Of a stretch of 64,000 nt of DNA, positions 8,322 to 20,192 are shown one piece after another (the first letter of the stretch is position 1; each line of letters begins with the position of its first letter). The notes beneath the pieces are model-generated. The model searched no databases. It was not told the origin of the DNA and was given only the letters and a program-made list of their open reading frames with translations. The position numbers and the translations under genes were made by a program. The stretch lies in NCBI RefSeq assembly GCF_030167915.1, contig NZ_JARGNB010000004.1, forward strand, positions 372,001 through 436,000. Direction: 5' to 3'. Source of the DNA: Aquabacterium humicola (GTDB lineage: Bacteria > Pseudomonadota > Gammaproteobacteria > Burkholderiales > Burkholderiaceae_C).

Positions 8322-9440
8322 ATGATTGTTCTGAAAGCTCCACAACAAAAACTGCTCGAGGCGCTGCAGGCGGTCGCGGGCATCGTGGAGCGCCGGCATA
8401 CGCTGCCGATCCTGGCCAACGTGCTGTTGCGAAAGAACGGCGGCGAGCTCGAGCTGACCACCAGCGACCTGGAGATCCAGGTGCGCACGCAGGCCGAGCT
8501 CGGCGGCGACAACGACCGCTACGCCACCACCGTCGGCGCGCGCAAGCTGATCGACATCCTGCGCACGCTGCCGACCGACCAGGTCGTCACGCTGGCTGCC
8601 GCGCAGAACAAGCTGACGCTGACCGGCGGCAAGAGCCGCTTCACGCTGCAGACGCTGCCGGCCGACGACTTCCCGCTGGTCAACGAAGCGGTCGACTTCG
8701 GGCCGGCCTTCTCGGTGCCGCAGAAGACGCTGAAGGGTCTGATCAACCAGGTGCACTTCGCGATGGCGGTGCACGATATCCGCTACTACCTCAACGGCAT
8801 CCTGTTCGTCGCCGAGGGCCGGATGCTGACGCTGGTGGCCACCGACGGGCACCGGCTCGGCCTGGCGCAGGCGCAGCTCGACAACGAGATCCCGAAGCAG
8901 GAGGTGATCCTGCCGCGCAAGACGGTGCTCGAGCTGCAGCGCCTGCTGAAGGACGAGAAGGACGGCGGCGACGGCGCGATCGAGATGCGCTTCGCCGGCA
9001 ACCAGGCGAAGTTCAACTTCTCCGGCATGGAGTTCGTCACCAAGCTGGTCGAGGGCAAGTTCCCCGACTACAACCGCGTGATCCCGAAGAACCACAAGAA
9101 CGCCGTGGTGCTCGGCCGCGCCGCGCTGCTGGCGAGCCTGCAGCGCGCGGCCATCCTGACCTCCGAGAAGTTCAAGGGCGTGCGCGTGAACATCGAGCCC
9201 GGCACCTTGCGCATCGCGTCGAGCAATGCCGAGCAGGAAGAGGCCAAGGAAGAGCTGGAGATCGACTACGCCGGCGATCCGATCGAGATCGGCTTCAACG
9301 TGACCTACCTGATGGACGTGCTGGCCAACATCAACCACGAGATGGTCCGGCTCGAACTGCAGGACAGCAACTCCAGTGCGCTGATCACCGTGCCCGATCA
9401 GACGGGCTTCAAGTACGTGGTGATGCCGATGCGGATCTGA
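8322..9440 (+). CDS. dnaN: DNA polymerase III subunit beta (sliding clamp)
   Basis: The beta clamp is a ring-shaped homodimer that tethers DNA polymerase III and many other proteins to DNA. The 372-aa product starts MIVLKAPQQKLLEALQAVAGI and contains family landmarks such as RRHTLPILANVLL, the MAVHDIRYYLNGILF segment, ATDGHRLGLA, and the C-terminal KYVVMPMRI that closes the protein-binding pocket. Length matches proteobacterial DnaN. AGAGGAAG lies 6-7 bp before the ATG. A factor-independent terminator follows at 9463. Confidence 0.98.
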   Translation: MIVLKAPQQKLLEALQAVAGIVERRHTLPILANVLLRKNGGELELTTSDLEIQVRTQAELGGDNDRYATTVGARKLIDILRTLPTDQVVTLAAAQNKLTLTGGKSRFTLQTLPADDFPLVNEAVDFGPAFSVPQKTLKGLINQVHFAMAVHDIRYYLNGILFVAEGRMLTLVATDGHRLGLAQAQLDNEIPKQEVILPRKTVLELQRLLKDEKDGGDGAIEMRFAGNQAKFNFSGMEFVTKLVEGKFPDYNRVIPKNHKNAVVLGRAALLASLQRAAILTSEKFKGVRVNIEPGTLRIASSNAEQEEAKEELEIDYAGDPIEIGFNVTYLMDVLANINHEMVRLELQDSNSSALITVPDQTGFKYVVMPMRI

Positions 9441-9462
9441 GGCGCCCCGCCGAACCGAATGA

Positions 9463-9495
9463 GCCGAGCGGGCCCAGTGCCCGCTTCGGCGTTTT
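9463..9495 (+). terminator. Rho-independent terminator after dnaN
   Basis: GCCGAGCGGGC / GCCCGCTTCGGC stem with a short loop, followed by GTTTT. It lies 23 bp after the dnaN stop and 48 bp before gyrB, so gyrB may be transcribed at least partly on its own. Confidence 0.75.
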
Positions 9496-9497
9496 GA

Positions 9498-12050
<2,553 letters not shown>

Positions 12051-12120
12051 GCACAGGGGCGGTGTGCGGCTGCCCCGCGGCCTTGCCGGCCGCAGGCGTC
12101 GTCGCGAACCAGCGCGGTCC

Positions 12121-12375
12121 TCAGTACGGGATGTAGGGGCGCTCGGTGGTCGGCAGTCGCGCCGGGCCGAGGAAGTGGTCCAGCGCCAGGGCCAGCGCCT
12201 CGCGCTCGTCCGCGCAGCGAAGCCGTGCGAGCGCGGCCTGCAGGCCCTGGCGATCACCTGCCACGCCGGCATCGCGCAGTTGCAGCAGCAGCTCGAGCAC
12301 ATCCACCTGCCGCGGGGCTGCGGCGGCACGGCTGGCGGTCGACGGCGAAGGGAACGGGATCACCATGGCAGCCAT
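12121..12375 (-). CDS. Small hypothetical protein (84 aa)
   Basis: I do not recognise this gene. The frame reads MAAMVIPFPSPSTASR and then an alanine/leucine-rich, probably helical stretch (VDVLELLLQLRDAGVAGDRQ) that ends ERPYIPY. It is the only frame in this space with sensible codon use, and it lies 70 bp from the gyrB stop in convergent orientation. Starts at 12417, 12375 or 12366 are all possible; none has a clear ribosome binding site. It has no signal peptide, membrane segment or motif. It could be a lineage-restricted gene or a chance frame in GC-rich DNA. Confidence 0.45.
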   Translation of the reverse strand: MAAMVIPFPSPSTASRAAAAPRQVDVLELLLQLRDAGVAGDRQGLQAALARLRCADEREALALALDHFLGPARLPTTERPYIPY

Positions 12376-12467
12376 GCTAAGAAGGTGGCAGGCGTCCGGC
12401 AGATGACTTATTGCCATCGCCGCCCCCCGCGGACCGGGGGGATGTGCCGCCGGCAGGCGCTGCCCGC

Positions 12468-13472
12468 CTACTGCCTGGCCCCTTCGCCCAGCCGCCGGCC
12501 CAGGCCGATCGCATAGGGTGCGGCGCGCGCGCCGAGCAGCGGATCGGCCGAAGGCTCGACACCCTTGGGCAGCACCGTCGGGATGAAGGTCAGCGCCAGA
12601 CAGGCGCCGCCGCCGTCGGGCGCCACCTCGGTGATGCGCAGCTTGCCCAGCGACACCTTCCTGCGCTCGGCCGGCAGCGGCACCACCGCGCTGTCGAGCT
12701 TGTCGCCGCTGTCGGCGATCTGCAGCTGGAAGTCGAAGGCGACGTTGCCGGCCTTGACGCGCTCGCGCAGGTCGGCGGCGAGGAAGTTCGGGCCCTTGGC
12801 CTTGGCTTCGTCGTCGCTCAGGCCGGCGGCGCCGCCGATGGGCTCGAAGACCCATTTGCCCCAGGTCTTGCGGCCGCGTGCATCGACGAAGGCGAAGGCG
12901 TGCACGCCCCAGTAGTTGACGCTCGCGAAGCTCGCCGGCACCGGCTGGCTGGCGAAGTACCTGCCCTGCAGCAGCACCTCGGGGTTGGCGTCGGCGAAGG
13001 CCTTGACCTTGGCCGGGTCGGCCGCCTTGGTGGCCGGATCCGGGCGCAGCGACTCGACGCGGCCGAGCAACTGCTCCGGTGTCGCCGCGCCGAACACGGG
13101 CGCCGAGATGTTGCCCATCTGCCAGCTCTCGCCGTCCGGCAGGTTGAACTGCAGCGCGAGGTTGCGCTGGGTCTTCGTGTTGTCGGCGGCGTTCGGATTC
13201 GCGCCGCCGACGGAAAAGCGCACCACCACCGGCACCGGCTTGCCGCCGAAGGCCGAGGCCACGGACAGCGCACGCGCCTCGGCGCTGCCGACGAACTCTC
13301 CCGTCGCGCACAGGCCCTTGGCGCCCGAGCGGCGGTAGCCCTCGTGCTTGCCGAAGGTCGACTCGAAGGCATCGACCAGCTTGCCCGGGTCGGCCTGGGC
13401 TTGTGCGGAAGCCGACGCGGCCAGGGCGGCGGCGGCCAGGGCCAGCGGGGCGGCGAATCGGGACAGGGTCAT
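12468..13472 (-). CDS. Catalase-related (SrpA-like) periplasmic protein, distal His missing
   Basis: Member of the small catalase-related peroxidase family (usual length 320-360 aa; here 334). A Sec signal peptide (ALAAAALAASASAQA) sends it to the periplasm. Recognisable family segments are GYRRSGAKGLCATGEF, PVPVVVRFSVGGANPNAADN, YWGVHAFAFVDARG and a C-terminal LGKLRITEVAP. In the family as I know it the first segment reads HAKG, with the His acting as the distal heme catalytic residue. Here it reads GAKG (Gly at residue 50), so catalase/peroxidase activity is doubtful. GGAG precedes the ATG at 13472. It is divergent from the gamma-glutamyltransferase gene across a 223-bp spacer that must hold both promoters. 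Confidence 0.85.
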   Translation of the reverse strand: MTLSRFAAPLALAAAALAASASAQAQADPGKLVDAFESTFGKHEGYRRSGAKGLCATGEFVGSAEARALSVASAFGGKPVPVVVRFSVGGANPNAADNTKTQRNLALQFNLPDGESWQMGNISAPVFGAATPEQLLGRVESLRPDPATKAADPAKVKAFADANPEVLLQGRYFASQPVPASFASVNYWGVHAFAFVDARGRKTWGKWVFEPIGGAAGLSDDEAKAKGPNFLAADLRERVKAGNVAFDFQLQIADSGDKLDSAVVPLPAERRKVSLGKLRITEVAPDGGGACLALTFIPTVLPKGVEPSADPLLGARAAPYAIGLGRRLGEGARQ

Positions 13473-13695
13473 CAAGCGCTCCAGCGGTCGAGGTGGGTCA
13501 AGGTCGGGGTGTGACGAGCGGTCACGGCGGATTGGCCCATCAGTCGGGCCGCAACCGGGAACCTTACGCGCGCACCGGGCGCCCGGATGCGTCGAGGTCC
13601 GCCGCCCAGCCGGCATCGCCGCCGGCGCCGACTGCGGTCTTGCAGCGGACCCGCGGCGTACCATGCGCGCGAGCTGATTCCGGAGCTTCGCGACG

Positions 13696-15342
13696 ATGAG
13701 CGCCTCGCCTTCATCCCCTTCATCGATCCCCTTCGACTGGCGTGCCGGCTACCCGTCCGTGCGCCAGCCGGTCTTCGCGCGCAACGCCGTCGCCACCTCG
13801 CACCCGCTCGCCGCGCAGGCCGGCCTGCGCATGCTGGCCGCCGGCGGCAATGCGGTCGATGCGGCGATCGCCACCGCGGCGGTGATGACCTTGGTAGAGC
13901 CCTGCAGCAACGGCCTCGGCTCCGACGCCTTCTGCATCCTGTGGGACGGCCAGCAGCTGCACGGGCTGAATGCCTCGGGCACGGCGCCGGCGGGCTGGTC
14001 GCCCGCGTACTTCCGCGGCAAATACGGCGCCGATGCGAAGACGCCGCCGGCGCGCGGCTGGGACGCGGTGACGGTGCCGGGCGCGGTGGCCGCCTGGGTG
14101 ACCTTGAGCGAACGCTTCGGCAAGCTGCCGTTCGCCGACCTGCTGGCGCCGGCGATCGAGGTCGCCGAGCGGGGTTACGCGGTGCCGGTGATCGTGCAGC
14201 AGAAATGGGCGCTGGCGACGCCGGTGCTGTGCGGCTTCCCGGGCTTCGCCGAGACCTTCCTGCCGCATGGCCGCGCGCCGGACGTGGGCGAGCGCTTCAC
14301 GATGCCGGGCGCGGCGCGCGCGCTGAAGGCCATCGCCGCAACCCGCGGCGAGGCCTTCTACCGCGGCGAGATCGCCGCCGCCGCGGCCGCGCATGCGAAG
14401 CAACACGGCGGTGTGATGACGGCCGCCGACTTCGCGAGTTATCGGCCCGAGTGGGTCGGCACGATCTCGGCCGAGTACCGCGGCCACCGGCTGCACGAGA
14501 TCCCGCCGAACGGCCAGGGCATCGCGGCGCTGATCGCGCTGTCGCTGCTGCGGCGCTTCGACCTCGCCTCGATGGACCCGGACGGCCCGCAGGCGCAGCA
14601 CCTGCAGATCGAGGCGATGAAGCTGGCGTTCGCCGACACCTACCGCTACGTGTCCGATCCGTCGTCGATGGACGTCACCCCCTTGCAGCTGCTCGACGAG
14701 GCCTACCTCGCCGAACGCGCGAAGCTGATCGACCCGTCGCGCGCGCAGGACTTCGGCGCCGGCAATCCGGTCAAGGGCGGCACGATCTACCTGACCGCGG
14801 CGGACGAGCGCGGCATGATGGTCAGCTTCATCCAGAGCAACTACATGGGCTTCGGCTCGGGCGTCGTGGTGCCCGAGTGGGGGCTGTCGCTGCAGAACCG
14901 CGGCCACGGCTTCACGCTCGACGAGGGCCATGCGAACGTCGTCGCGCCGGGCAAGCGGCCGTTCCACACCATCATCCCGGCCTTCCTGACGGACGGTGAC
15001 GGCCAGCCGCGCATGAGCTTCGGCGTGATGGGCGGCAACATGCAGCCGCAGGGCCACCTGCAGACGGTATCGCGCATGCTGGACCACCGCCAGTCGCCGC
15101 AGGCGGCCTGCGACGCGCCGCGCTGGCGCTTCAACCAGGGCCTGTCGATCAACGTCGAGGCGACGATGCGGCCGGTCACCATCGAGGCGCTGCGCGCGCG
15201 CGGCCACCAGATCGAGTCGATCCACGACAGCTATCAGGACCTCGGCGCCGGCCAGTTCATCTGGCGGCTCGGCGATCCGGCCGTCGAGGGTTATGTCTGC
15301 GCCAGCGACCCGCGGCGCGACGGGCTGGTGGCGGGCTGGTGA
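13696..15342 (+). CDS. Gamma-glutamyltransferase family protein
   Basis: Ntn-hydrolase of the gamma-glutamyltranspeptidase family (548 aa), cleaving gamma-glutamyl amides such as glutathione and related acyl donors. The N-terminal half carries VATSHPLAAQAGLRMLAAGGNAVDAAIA and EPCSNGLGSDAF. The autoprocessing site with the nucleophilic Thr is in GGTIYLTAADERG. The small subunit continues SFIQSNYMGFGSG and RPFHTIIPAF. No signal peptide is visible, so it may be cytoplasmic, unlike E. coli Ggt, and the substrate may differ (cephalosporin-acylase-like members exist). The stop overlaps the next gene's GTG start (GTGA). Confidence 0.9.
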   Translation: MSASPSSPSSIPFDWRAGYPSVRQPVFARNAVATSHPLAAQAGLRMLAAGGNAVDAAIATAAVMTLVEPCSNGLGSDAFCILWDGQQLHGLNASGTAPAGWSPAYFRGKYGADAKTPPARGWDAVTVPGAVAAWVTLSERFGKLPFADLLAPAIEVAERGYAVPVIVQQKWALATPVLCGFPGFAETFLPHGRAPDVGERFTMPGAARALKAIAATRGEAFYRGEIAAAAAAHAKQHGGVMTAADFASYRPEWVGTISAEYRGHRLHEIPPNGQGIAALIALSLLRRFDLASMDPDGPQAQHLQIEAMKLAFADTYRYVSDPSSMDVTPLQLLDEAYLAERAKLIDPSRAQDFGAGNPVKGGTIYLTAADERGMMVSFIQSNYMGFGSGVVVPEWGLSLQNRGHGFTLDEGHANVVAPGKRPFHTIIPAFLTDGDGQPRMSFGVMGGNMQPQGHLQTVSRMLDHRQSPQAACDAPRWRFNQGLSINVEATMRPVTIEALRARGHQIESIHDSYQDLGAGQFIWRLGDPAVEGYVCASDPRRDGLVAGW

Positions 15343-15677
15343 GCCCGGCGCAGCCCAAGGCGCTGGACGTGGCGGCGCTGCAGCGGCGGCTGCGCGACTT
15401 CGCTGCCGAGCGCCGCTGGCAGCATTTCCACACGCCGAAGAACCTGGCCACCGCGCTGGTCGTCGAAGCGGCCGAGCTGGCCGAGCTGTTCCAGTGGCAG
15501 ACCGCCGAAGAATCGATCGCCGCGGGCGCCGATCCGGTGCAGGCCGAACGCATCGGCGACGAGATCGCCGATGTGCTGCTGTACCTGCTGCAGATCGCCG
15601 ACCACACCGGCATCGACGTGGCCGCGGCGGTCGAACGCAAGCTGGCGAAGAACGCGCTGAAGCACCCGGCGCCCTGA
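15339..15677 (+). CDS. MazG-like nucleotide pyrophosphohydrolase
   Basis: A 112-residue all-alpha NTP pyrophosphatase of the MazG/RS21-C6 type, which hydrolyses non-canonical or excess (d)NTPs to monophosphates. The metal-binding pattern is visible as EAAELAELFQW (ExxE) followed by GDEIADVLLYLLQIAD (ExxD). The GTG start at 15339 overlaps the preceding stop by 4 bp, indicating translational coupling to the gamma-glutamyltransferase gene. The GNAT gene follows 12 bp later, so the three probably form one transcript. Confidence 0.88.
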   Translation: MSPAQPKALDVAALQRRLRDFAAERRWQHFHTPKNLATALVVEAAELAELFQWQTAEESIAAGADPVQAERIGDEIADVLLYLLQIADHTGIDVAAAVERKLAKNALKHPAP

Positions 15678-15689
15678 CACCTGCCGACC

Positions 15690-16217
15690 ATGACCGAGAT
15701 CCCCGAGCTCACCGGCGAACGTGTGCACCTGCGTGCCTTCACCAACGCCGACCTCGACGCCTACGCGGCGATGAGCGCGGATGCCGAGGTGATGCGCTAC
15801 ATCGGCGACGGCCAGCCGGTCGGCCGCGACATCGCCTGGCGCCAGATGGCGGCGTTCCTCGGCCACTGGGCGTTGCGCGGCTACGGCATGTGGGCGGTCG
15901 AGGACCGGGCGAGCGGCCGCCTGCTCGGCCGTGCCGGCTTCCTGAACCCCGAGGGCTGGCCGGGGCTGGAGCTGGGCTGGCTGCTGGCGCGCGAGCATTG
16001 GGGCCGCGGCCTGGCGCACGAGGCCGCCGCGCTGGCGCTGGGCTGGGGACGGCGGCACATCGACGGCATCGGCGGGCTGATCAGCCTGATCCGGCCCGAC
16101 AACAGACGGTCGGCCGCGCTCGCCGGCCGGCTCGGCGCGGCGCTGGACGACCAGATCGAGCTGCTCGGCGGCCCGGCGCAGGTCTGGCGCTACCGTGACG
16201 GGGCGGTCACCGGCTGA
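15690..16217 (+). CDS. GNAT family N-acetyltransferase (RimJ/RimL type)
   Basis: 175-aa acetyltransferase. It opens with LTGERVHLRAFTNADLDAY, typical of the RimJ/RimL-like subgroup, and has the acetyl-CoA binding region around LGWLLAREHWGRGLAHEAAALAL (motif RGLA). The terminal strand includes IRPDNRRSAALAGRLGA. The acceptor (protein N-terminus or small amine) cannot be told from the sequence. Last gene of a three-gene run, followed by a terminator-like hairpin at 16241. Confidence 0.88.
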   Translation: MTEIPELTGERVHLRAFTNADLDAYAAMSADAEVMRYIGDGQPVGRDIAWRQMAAFLGHWALRGYGMWAVEDRASGRLLGRAGFLNPEGWPGLELGWLLAREHWGRGLAHEAAALALGWGRRHIDGIGGLISLIRPDNRRSAALAGRLGAALDDQIELLGGPAQVWRYRDGAVTG

Positions 16218-16240
16218 ACGCGCTTCGATCCGGCGCAGCG

Positions 16241-16266
16241 GGCCCGGCCTTCGGCGCGGGCCTTTT
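16241..16266 (+). terminator. Terminator-like hairpin after the GNAT gene
   Basis: GGCCCG / CGGGCC stem with a TTCG-containing loop followed by TTTT, 24 bp after the stop. Confidence 0.6.
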
Positions 16267-16359
16267 GGGGTCGACGGGTCCGGACGGATTTCACCGGGGT
16301 CGCTCCGCGTCGGCCCGAGGTTCAACGGCCAACGATAGCGCCGACAATGGCGGCCGCCG

Positions 16360-18333
16360 ATGACTCGCATGGACGCCGCCCCGGTCCCACCCCCTGCCGC
16401 GGCCGCCACCGGCGGCCGCGGCGACACGTCGACACTGTTCGACCTGCTGCCGGTCGGCGCCTACCGCTCGACGCCCGAGGGCACGATGCTGCGTGCCAAT
16501 GCCGCGCTGGTGCGCTTCAACGGCTACTCGACCGAGTTCGAGCTGCTCGCCGCCTGCCGCGACATCGCCGGCGAGTGGTACGTCGACCCGCAGCAGCGCC
16601 AGCGATTTGCCGAGCGGCTGGAACGCGATGGCCAGGTCACCGGCTTCGTTTCCGAGGTGTACCGCCACCGCACGCGCGAGCGCGTGTGGGTCAGCGAGAA
16701 CGCGCACATGGTTCGCGACGCCGACGGCCGGGTGCTGTACTACGAAGGCACGATCGAGGAGATCACCGACCGCGTGCGCGCGCAGGCGGCCCTGCAGCGC
16801 AGCGAGGCACACCTGCGGCTGATCACGCAGCATCTGCCGGGCCTCGTCTACCGGGTGCGCACCACGCCGAGCGGCCGCCGCGTGTTCGAGTTCGTCAGCG
16901 AAGGCGCGCGCGCGCTGTTCGGCCTGGAGCCGCAGGCCCTGATGGCCGATGCCTCGCTGATCGAGGCCTACCGCCATCCCGACGACCGCGCGCGCATCGC
17001 CGAGGCCATCGCCAGCAGCGTGCGCGAGTCGCGGCCGCTGACGATCGAGTTCCGCATCGTCGTGCCGGGGCCCGGCGGGCCGGGCGGCGACGAACCGCAG
17101 ATCAAGTGGCTGCAGGTGACCTCGGTGCCGGTGGCCTCGGACGACGCCGGCACCGTGCGCATCGGCGTGATGATCGACATCACCCAGTCGCGCCACGCCG
17201 AGGCGGCGCTGCGCGAGAGCGAGCAGCGCTGGAAGCTGGCGCTCGAAGCCACCGGCGACGGTGTCTGGGACTGGGACATCGAGAGCGGGGCCGAGGTGTT
17301 CTCGCCGCGCTTCGTCGAGATGTACGGCTACACCGCCGCCGAGGTCGCGAACCGGCTCGATTTCTTCGACGAGCGCACCCACCCGGACGACGTGGCGCAG
17401 ATGCAGCGCGACCGCCAGGCGCACTTCGACGGCCTGACGCCCACCTACGTCAACGAGCACCGCATCCTGTGCAAGGACGGCTCGTGGAAGTGGGTGCTGA
17501 CGCGCGGCCTGCTGATCCGCCGCACGCCGGACGGCCGGCCGGCACGCATGATCGGCACGCACACCGACATCACCGCGCAGAAGCAGGCCGAGGCGCTGCG
17601 CGCCGAACGCGACCGCGCCGAATCGGCCGACCGCGCGAAGACGCAGCTGCTGTCGCGCGTCAGCCATGAGCTGCGCACGCCGCTGAACGCGGTGCTCGGC
17701 TTCGGCCAGCTGCTCGAAAGTGATCCCGGCCTCGCCGAGCGCCATCGCGCGTGGACGCGCCAGATCCTGGCCAGCGGCCAGCACCTGCTGGAACTGGTCG
17801 ACGACGTGCTGGACCTGTCGAGCGCGCAGGCCGGGCAGCTGAACCTGTCGCTCGCCGCGGTGGAGCTGCGCCAGGCGGTGGCCGACTGCTGGACGATGCT
17901 GGCGGTGGCCCCGGCGGCGCCGCGGCCGGCCGGGCTGCGCTACATCGACATGGGGCTGGGCGGTGCGCCGCTGTGGGTCCAGGCCGATGCGCGCCGGCTC
18001 AAGCAGGTGCTGAGCAACCTGCTGTCGAATGCGGTGAAGTACAACCGGCCGGGCGGCGAGGTGCGCGTGCGCTGCGAGCCGGACGGTGACGGCAGCGTGC
18101 TGCTGCAGGTCGAGGACACCGGCAGCGGCATGAGCGCCGAGCAGCTGGCGCGCTTGTTCAACCCCTTCGAGCGCCTGGGCGCGCAGCACGGCAACGTGCA
18201 GGGCAGCGGCCTCGGCCTCGCGCTGTCGAAGCAGCTGGTCGAGGCCATGGGCGGGCGCATCGAGGTGCACAGCACGCCCGGCGTCGGCAGCCGCTTCACG
18301 GTGCGGCTGAACGCCGCGCCGGCGGCCGTGTGA
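16360..18333 (+). CDS. Soluble multi-PAS sensor histidine kinase
   Basis: 657-aa orphan histidine kinase without a membrane segment, so it probably senses a cytoplasmic cue. Three PAS/PAC modules lie at about residues 25-145, 150-280 and 285-410. Each ends in a PAC-like strand such as VLYYEGTIEEITDRVRAQ or IGTHTDITAQKQAE. The HisKA domain has phospho-acceptor H436 in SRVSHELRTPLNAVLGFG. The HATPase domain shows the N box NLLSNAVKYN, the G1 box EDTGSGM and the G2 box GSGLGLALSKQLVEAMGG. No receiver or output domain is fused and no response regulator is adjacent, so its partner is elsewhere. The start at 16360 (MTRMDA) has another Met at codon 4. Confidence 0.93.
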   Translation: MTRMDAAPVPPPAAAATGGRGDTSTLFDLLPVGAYRSTPEGTMLRANAALVRFNGYSTEFELLAACRDIAGEWYVDPQQRQRFAERLERDGQVTGFVSEVYRHRTRERVWVSENAHMVRDADGRVLYYEGTIEEITDRVRAQAALQRSEAHLRLITQHLPGLVYRVRTTPSGRRVFEFVSEGARALFGLEPQALMADASLIEAYRHPDDRARIAEAIASSVRESRPLTIEFRIVVPGPGGPGGDEPQIKWLQVTSVPVASDDAGTVRIGVMIDITQSRHAEAALRESEQRWKLALEATGDGVWDWDIESGAEVFSPRFVEMYGYTAAEVANRLDFFDERTHPDDVAQMQRDRQAHFDGLTPTYVNEHRILCKDGSWKWVLTRGLLIRRTPDGRPARMIGTHTDITAQKQAEALRAERDRAESADRAKTQLLSRVSHELRTPLNAVLGFGQLLESDPGLAERHRAWTRQILASGQHLLELVDDVLDLSSAQAGQLNLSLAAVELRQAVADCWTMLAVAPAAPRPAGLRYIDMGLGGAPLWVQADARRLKQVLSNLLSNAVKYNRPGGEVRVRCEPDGDGSVLLQVEDTGSGMSAEQLARLFNPFERLGAQHGNVQGSGLGLALSKQLVEAMGGRIEVHSTPGVGSRFTVRLNAAPAAV

Positions 18334-18366
18334 AACGCGCACGTCGGCGTTCGAAGCGGGGCTTCC

Positions 18367-18528
18367 CAAGCGGACGCCGCGGAACCGGCTCTGCCGGGCC
18401 GCTGGGGTGCCTTGCAGGCCGCGCCGGGCCTTGCGGCCCGACCGCTCGCCAGGCACGGAAGCTTCGCTTCCATGTCCGGGCTCGCCCCCCTTGAGGGGGA
18501 AGCGGCGTCAGCCGCTCCGGGGGTGGGT
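18367..18528 (-). repeat. Multi-hairpin intergenic repeat, copy B (after a chemoreceptor gene)
   Basis: Second copy of the element at 3666-3827, in the same orientation. On the minus strand it again begins at the stop codon of a gene, here the chemoreceptor ending at 18528. The central 110 bp differ from copy A at only a few positions; the outer part (18367-18412) is more diverged. Confidence 0.85.
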
Positions 18529-20078
18529 TAGCTGACCCGGAACGAGGCGACGGCGGTCGCCAGCTTCACGGCCTGCTGCTTCAGCGAATCGGCGGCGGCG
18601 GCGGACTCTTCCACCAGCGCGGCGTTCTGCTGCGTCATCGCGTCGAGCTGCGTCACGGTGCCGTTGACCTGGCCGATGCCGGTCGACTGCTCGGTGACCG
18701 CGGCGCTGATCTCGCCGATGGTGTCGCAGACGCGCTTCACGCTGGCGACGATGTCGGTCATCGTCGAGCCGGCGTCCTGCACCAGGCGCGAGCCGGCATC
18801 GACGCGTTCGACCGAGTTGCCGATCAGGCTCTTGATCTCGCGCGCGGCCTCGGCGCTGCGCTGGGCGAGCGAGCGCACCTCGCCGGCGACGACCGCGAAG
18901 CCGCGGCCCTGCTCGCCGGCGCGCGCCGCTTCCACCGCGGCGTTCAGCGCGAGGATGTTGGTCTGGAAGGCGATGCCGTCGATGACGCCGATGATGTCGG
19001 CGATCTTCTTCGACGCGGCATGGATCTCGTCCATCGTCGCCACCACCTGCGCGACCACCGCGCCGCCGCGTTCGGCGACCTCGGCGGCGGAGCTGGCCAG
19101 CTGGTTGGCGGTGGCGGCCGATTCGGCCGAGTGGCGCACGCTGCCGCTCAGCTGCCCGATCGCGCTGGCGGCCTGCTGCAGGTTCGACGCCGTCTGCTCG
19201 GTGCGCTGGCTCAGGTCGAGGTTGCCGGAGGCGACCTCGGAGCTGGCGGTCTGGATGCTGTCGGCACTGGTGCGCACGTCGCCGACGATGCGGCGCAGCG
19301 ATTCGGTCATGCGCTTGAGCGACTGCAGCGTCTGCGCGGCCTCGTCGCTGCCGGCGATTGCGACGTCGCGGGTCAGGTCGCCGTTGGCGATGTGGGTGGC
19401 CAGCGCCTGCGCATCGGCCAGCGGCTTGACGATCGAGCGGCTGACGGTCAGTGCCGCCGCGACACCCAGGCTCAGCGCCACCAGCACCAGCACGCCGAGG
19501 CCGGCACCGACCTTGGCGATCACGTCGGCGAGCTCGGCCTCGACCTTGGCCAGCGCCACGTCGATGCCCTTGCGGCTGTCGGTGAGCTTGGCTTCGGCGG
19601 CGGCATGCGCCTTGGTCACCGGCGCCAGCGCGACGGCGGCTTCCTTGGCGTCGGGGAAGCGGGCGCCGACCAGGTCCTTGTGGAAGGTTTCGTAGGCGGC
19701 CTTGTAGGCGGCGGTCAGCTTGCCGATGTCCTCGACCATCGCCAGCGCCTCGGGCGCGCGCACCAGCTTGCGCAAGGACTCGACCGACGCCACGGCATCG
19801 GCAACCGCCTGGTCCCAGGCCTTCTTGTGAGTGGCGATCGTCTCGTTGTCGAGGTTGTTCGCGACCATCGTCTGCTCGGCGACGCGCGCGCGCAGCAGCG
19901 CGACGTTCAAGGTCTCGGCCTGCGTGCGGATCGGCTGCAGGCGGCCGAGCACGACGTCCAGGCTCTGGCGCGCGCCGTAGACCCCGAAGGCACCCGCGGC
20001 CGCGACGGCGACCAGGAGCACGAGCAGCAGCCCGAAGGCGGCAAAGAGGCGGTTGCGGATCGACAGACGGCTGAGCAT
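18528..20078 (-). CDS. Methyl-accepting chemotaxis protein (4HB-type sensor)
   Basis: 516-aa chemoreceptor. An N-terminal membrane segment ([23 protein letters not shown]) is followed by a helical periplasmic domain of the four-helix-bundle type (about 35-185), a second membrane segment ([19 protein letters not shown], about 192-210), a HAMP domain and a long coiled-coil signalling domain. The hairpin tip reads [37 protein letters not shown], the CheA/CheW contact region. The C-terminus ends ASFRVS without a CheR-binding pentapeptide. It is followed by repeat copy B and lies 114 bp after a second receptor gene that shares a near-identical signalling segment. No che genes are nearby. Confidence 0.95.
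   Translation of the reverse strand: MLSRLSIRNRLFAAFGLLLVLLVAVAAAGAFGVYGARQSLDVVLGRLQPIRTQAETLNVALLRARVAEQTMVANNLDNETIATHKKAWDQAVADAVASVESLRKLVRAPEALAMVEDIGKLTAAYKAAYETFHKDLVGARFPDAKEAAVALAPVTKAHAAAEAKLTDSRKGIDVALAKVEAELADVIAKVGAGLGVLVLVALSLGVAAALTVSRSIVKPLADAQALATHIANGDLTRDVAIAGSDEAAQTLQSLKRMTESLRRIVGDVRTSADSIQTASSEVASGNLDLSQRTEQTASNLQQAASAIGQLSGSVRHSAESAATANQLASSAAEVAERGGAVVAQVVATMDEIHAASKKIADIIGVIDGIAFQTNILALNAAVEAARAGEQGRGFAVVAGEVRSLAQRSAEAAREIKSLIGNSVERVDAGSRLVQDAGSTMTDIVASVKRVCDTIGEISAAVTEQSTGIGQVNGTVTQLDAMTQQNAALVEESAAAADSLKQQAVKLATAVASFRVS
18658..19018. repeat. Long near-identical segment shared by two receptor genes, copy 1
   Basis: About 360 bp of the signalling domain coding region that matches 20323-20683 almost base for base; I saw two differences (one in aggctcttgatc versus aggcgcttgatc, one near the end). 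Similarity falls off on both sides. Confidence 0.8.
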
Positions 20079-20192
20079 GGGGCACCTCGCTACTTCAAGG
20101 GCGGGTTACTACGAGTTTCAAGGGCCGATCCTCGCGCGCCCTCGGCCGGGGCAATCGATGGAGAAGCCGACCGGAGCCGGCTTTGTTCCGAT

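Noticed and set aside
16291-18456. 721-codon minus-strand frame over the multi-PAS kinase
   Set aside because: Antisense shadow that begins inside the multi-hairpin repeat; the same N-terminus appears at the other repeat copy.
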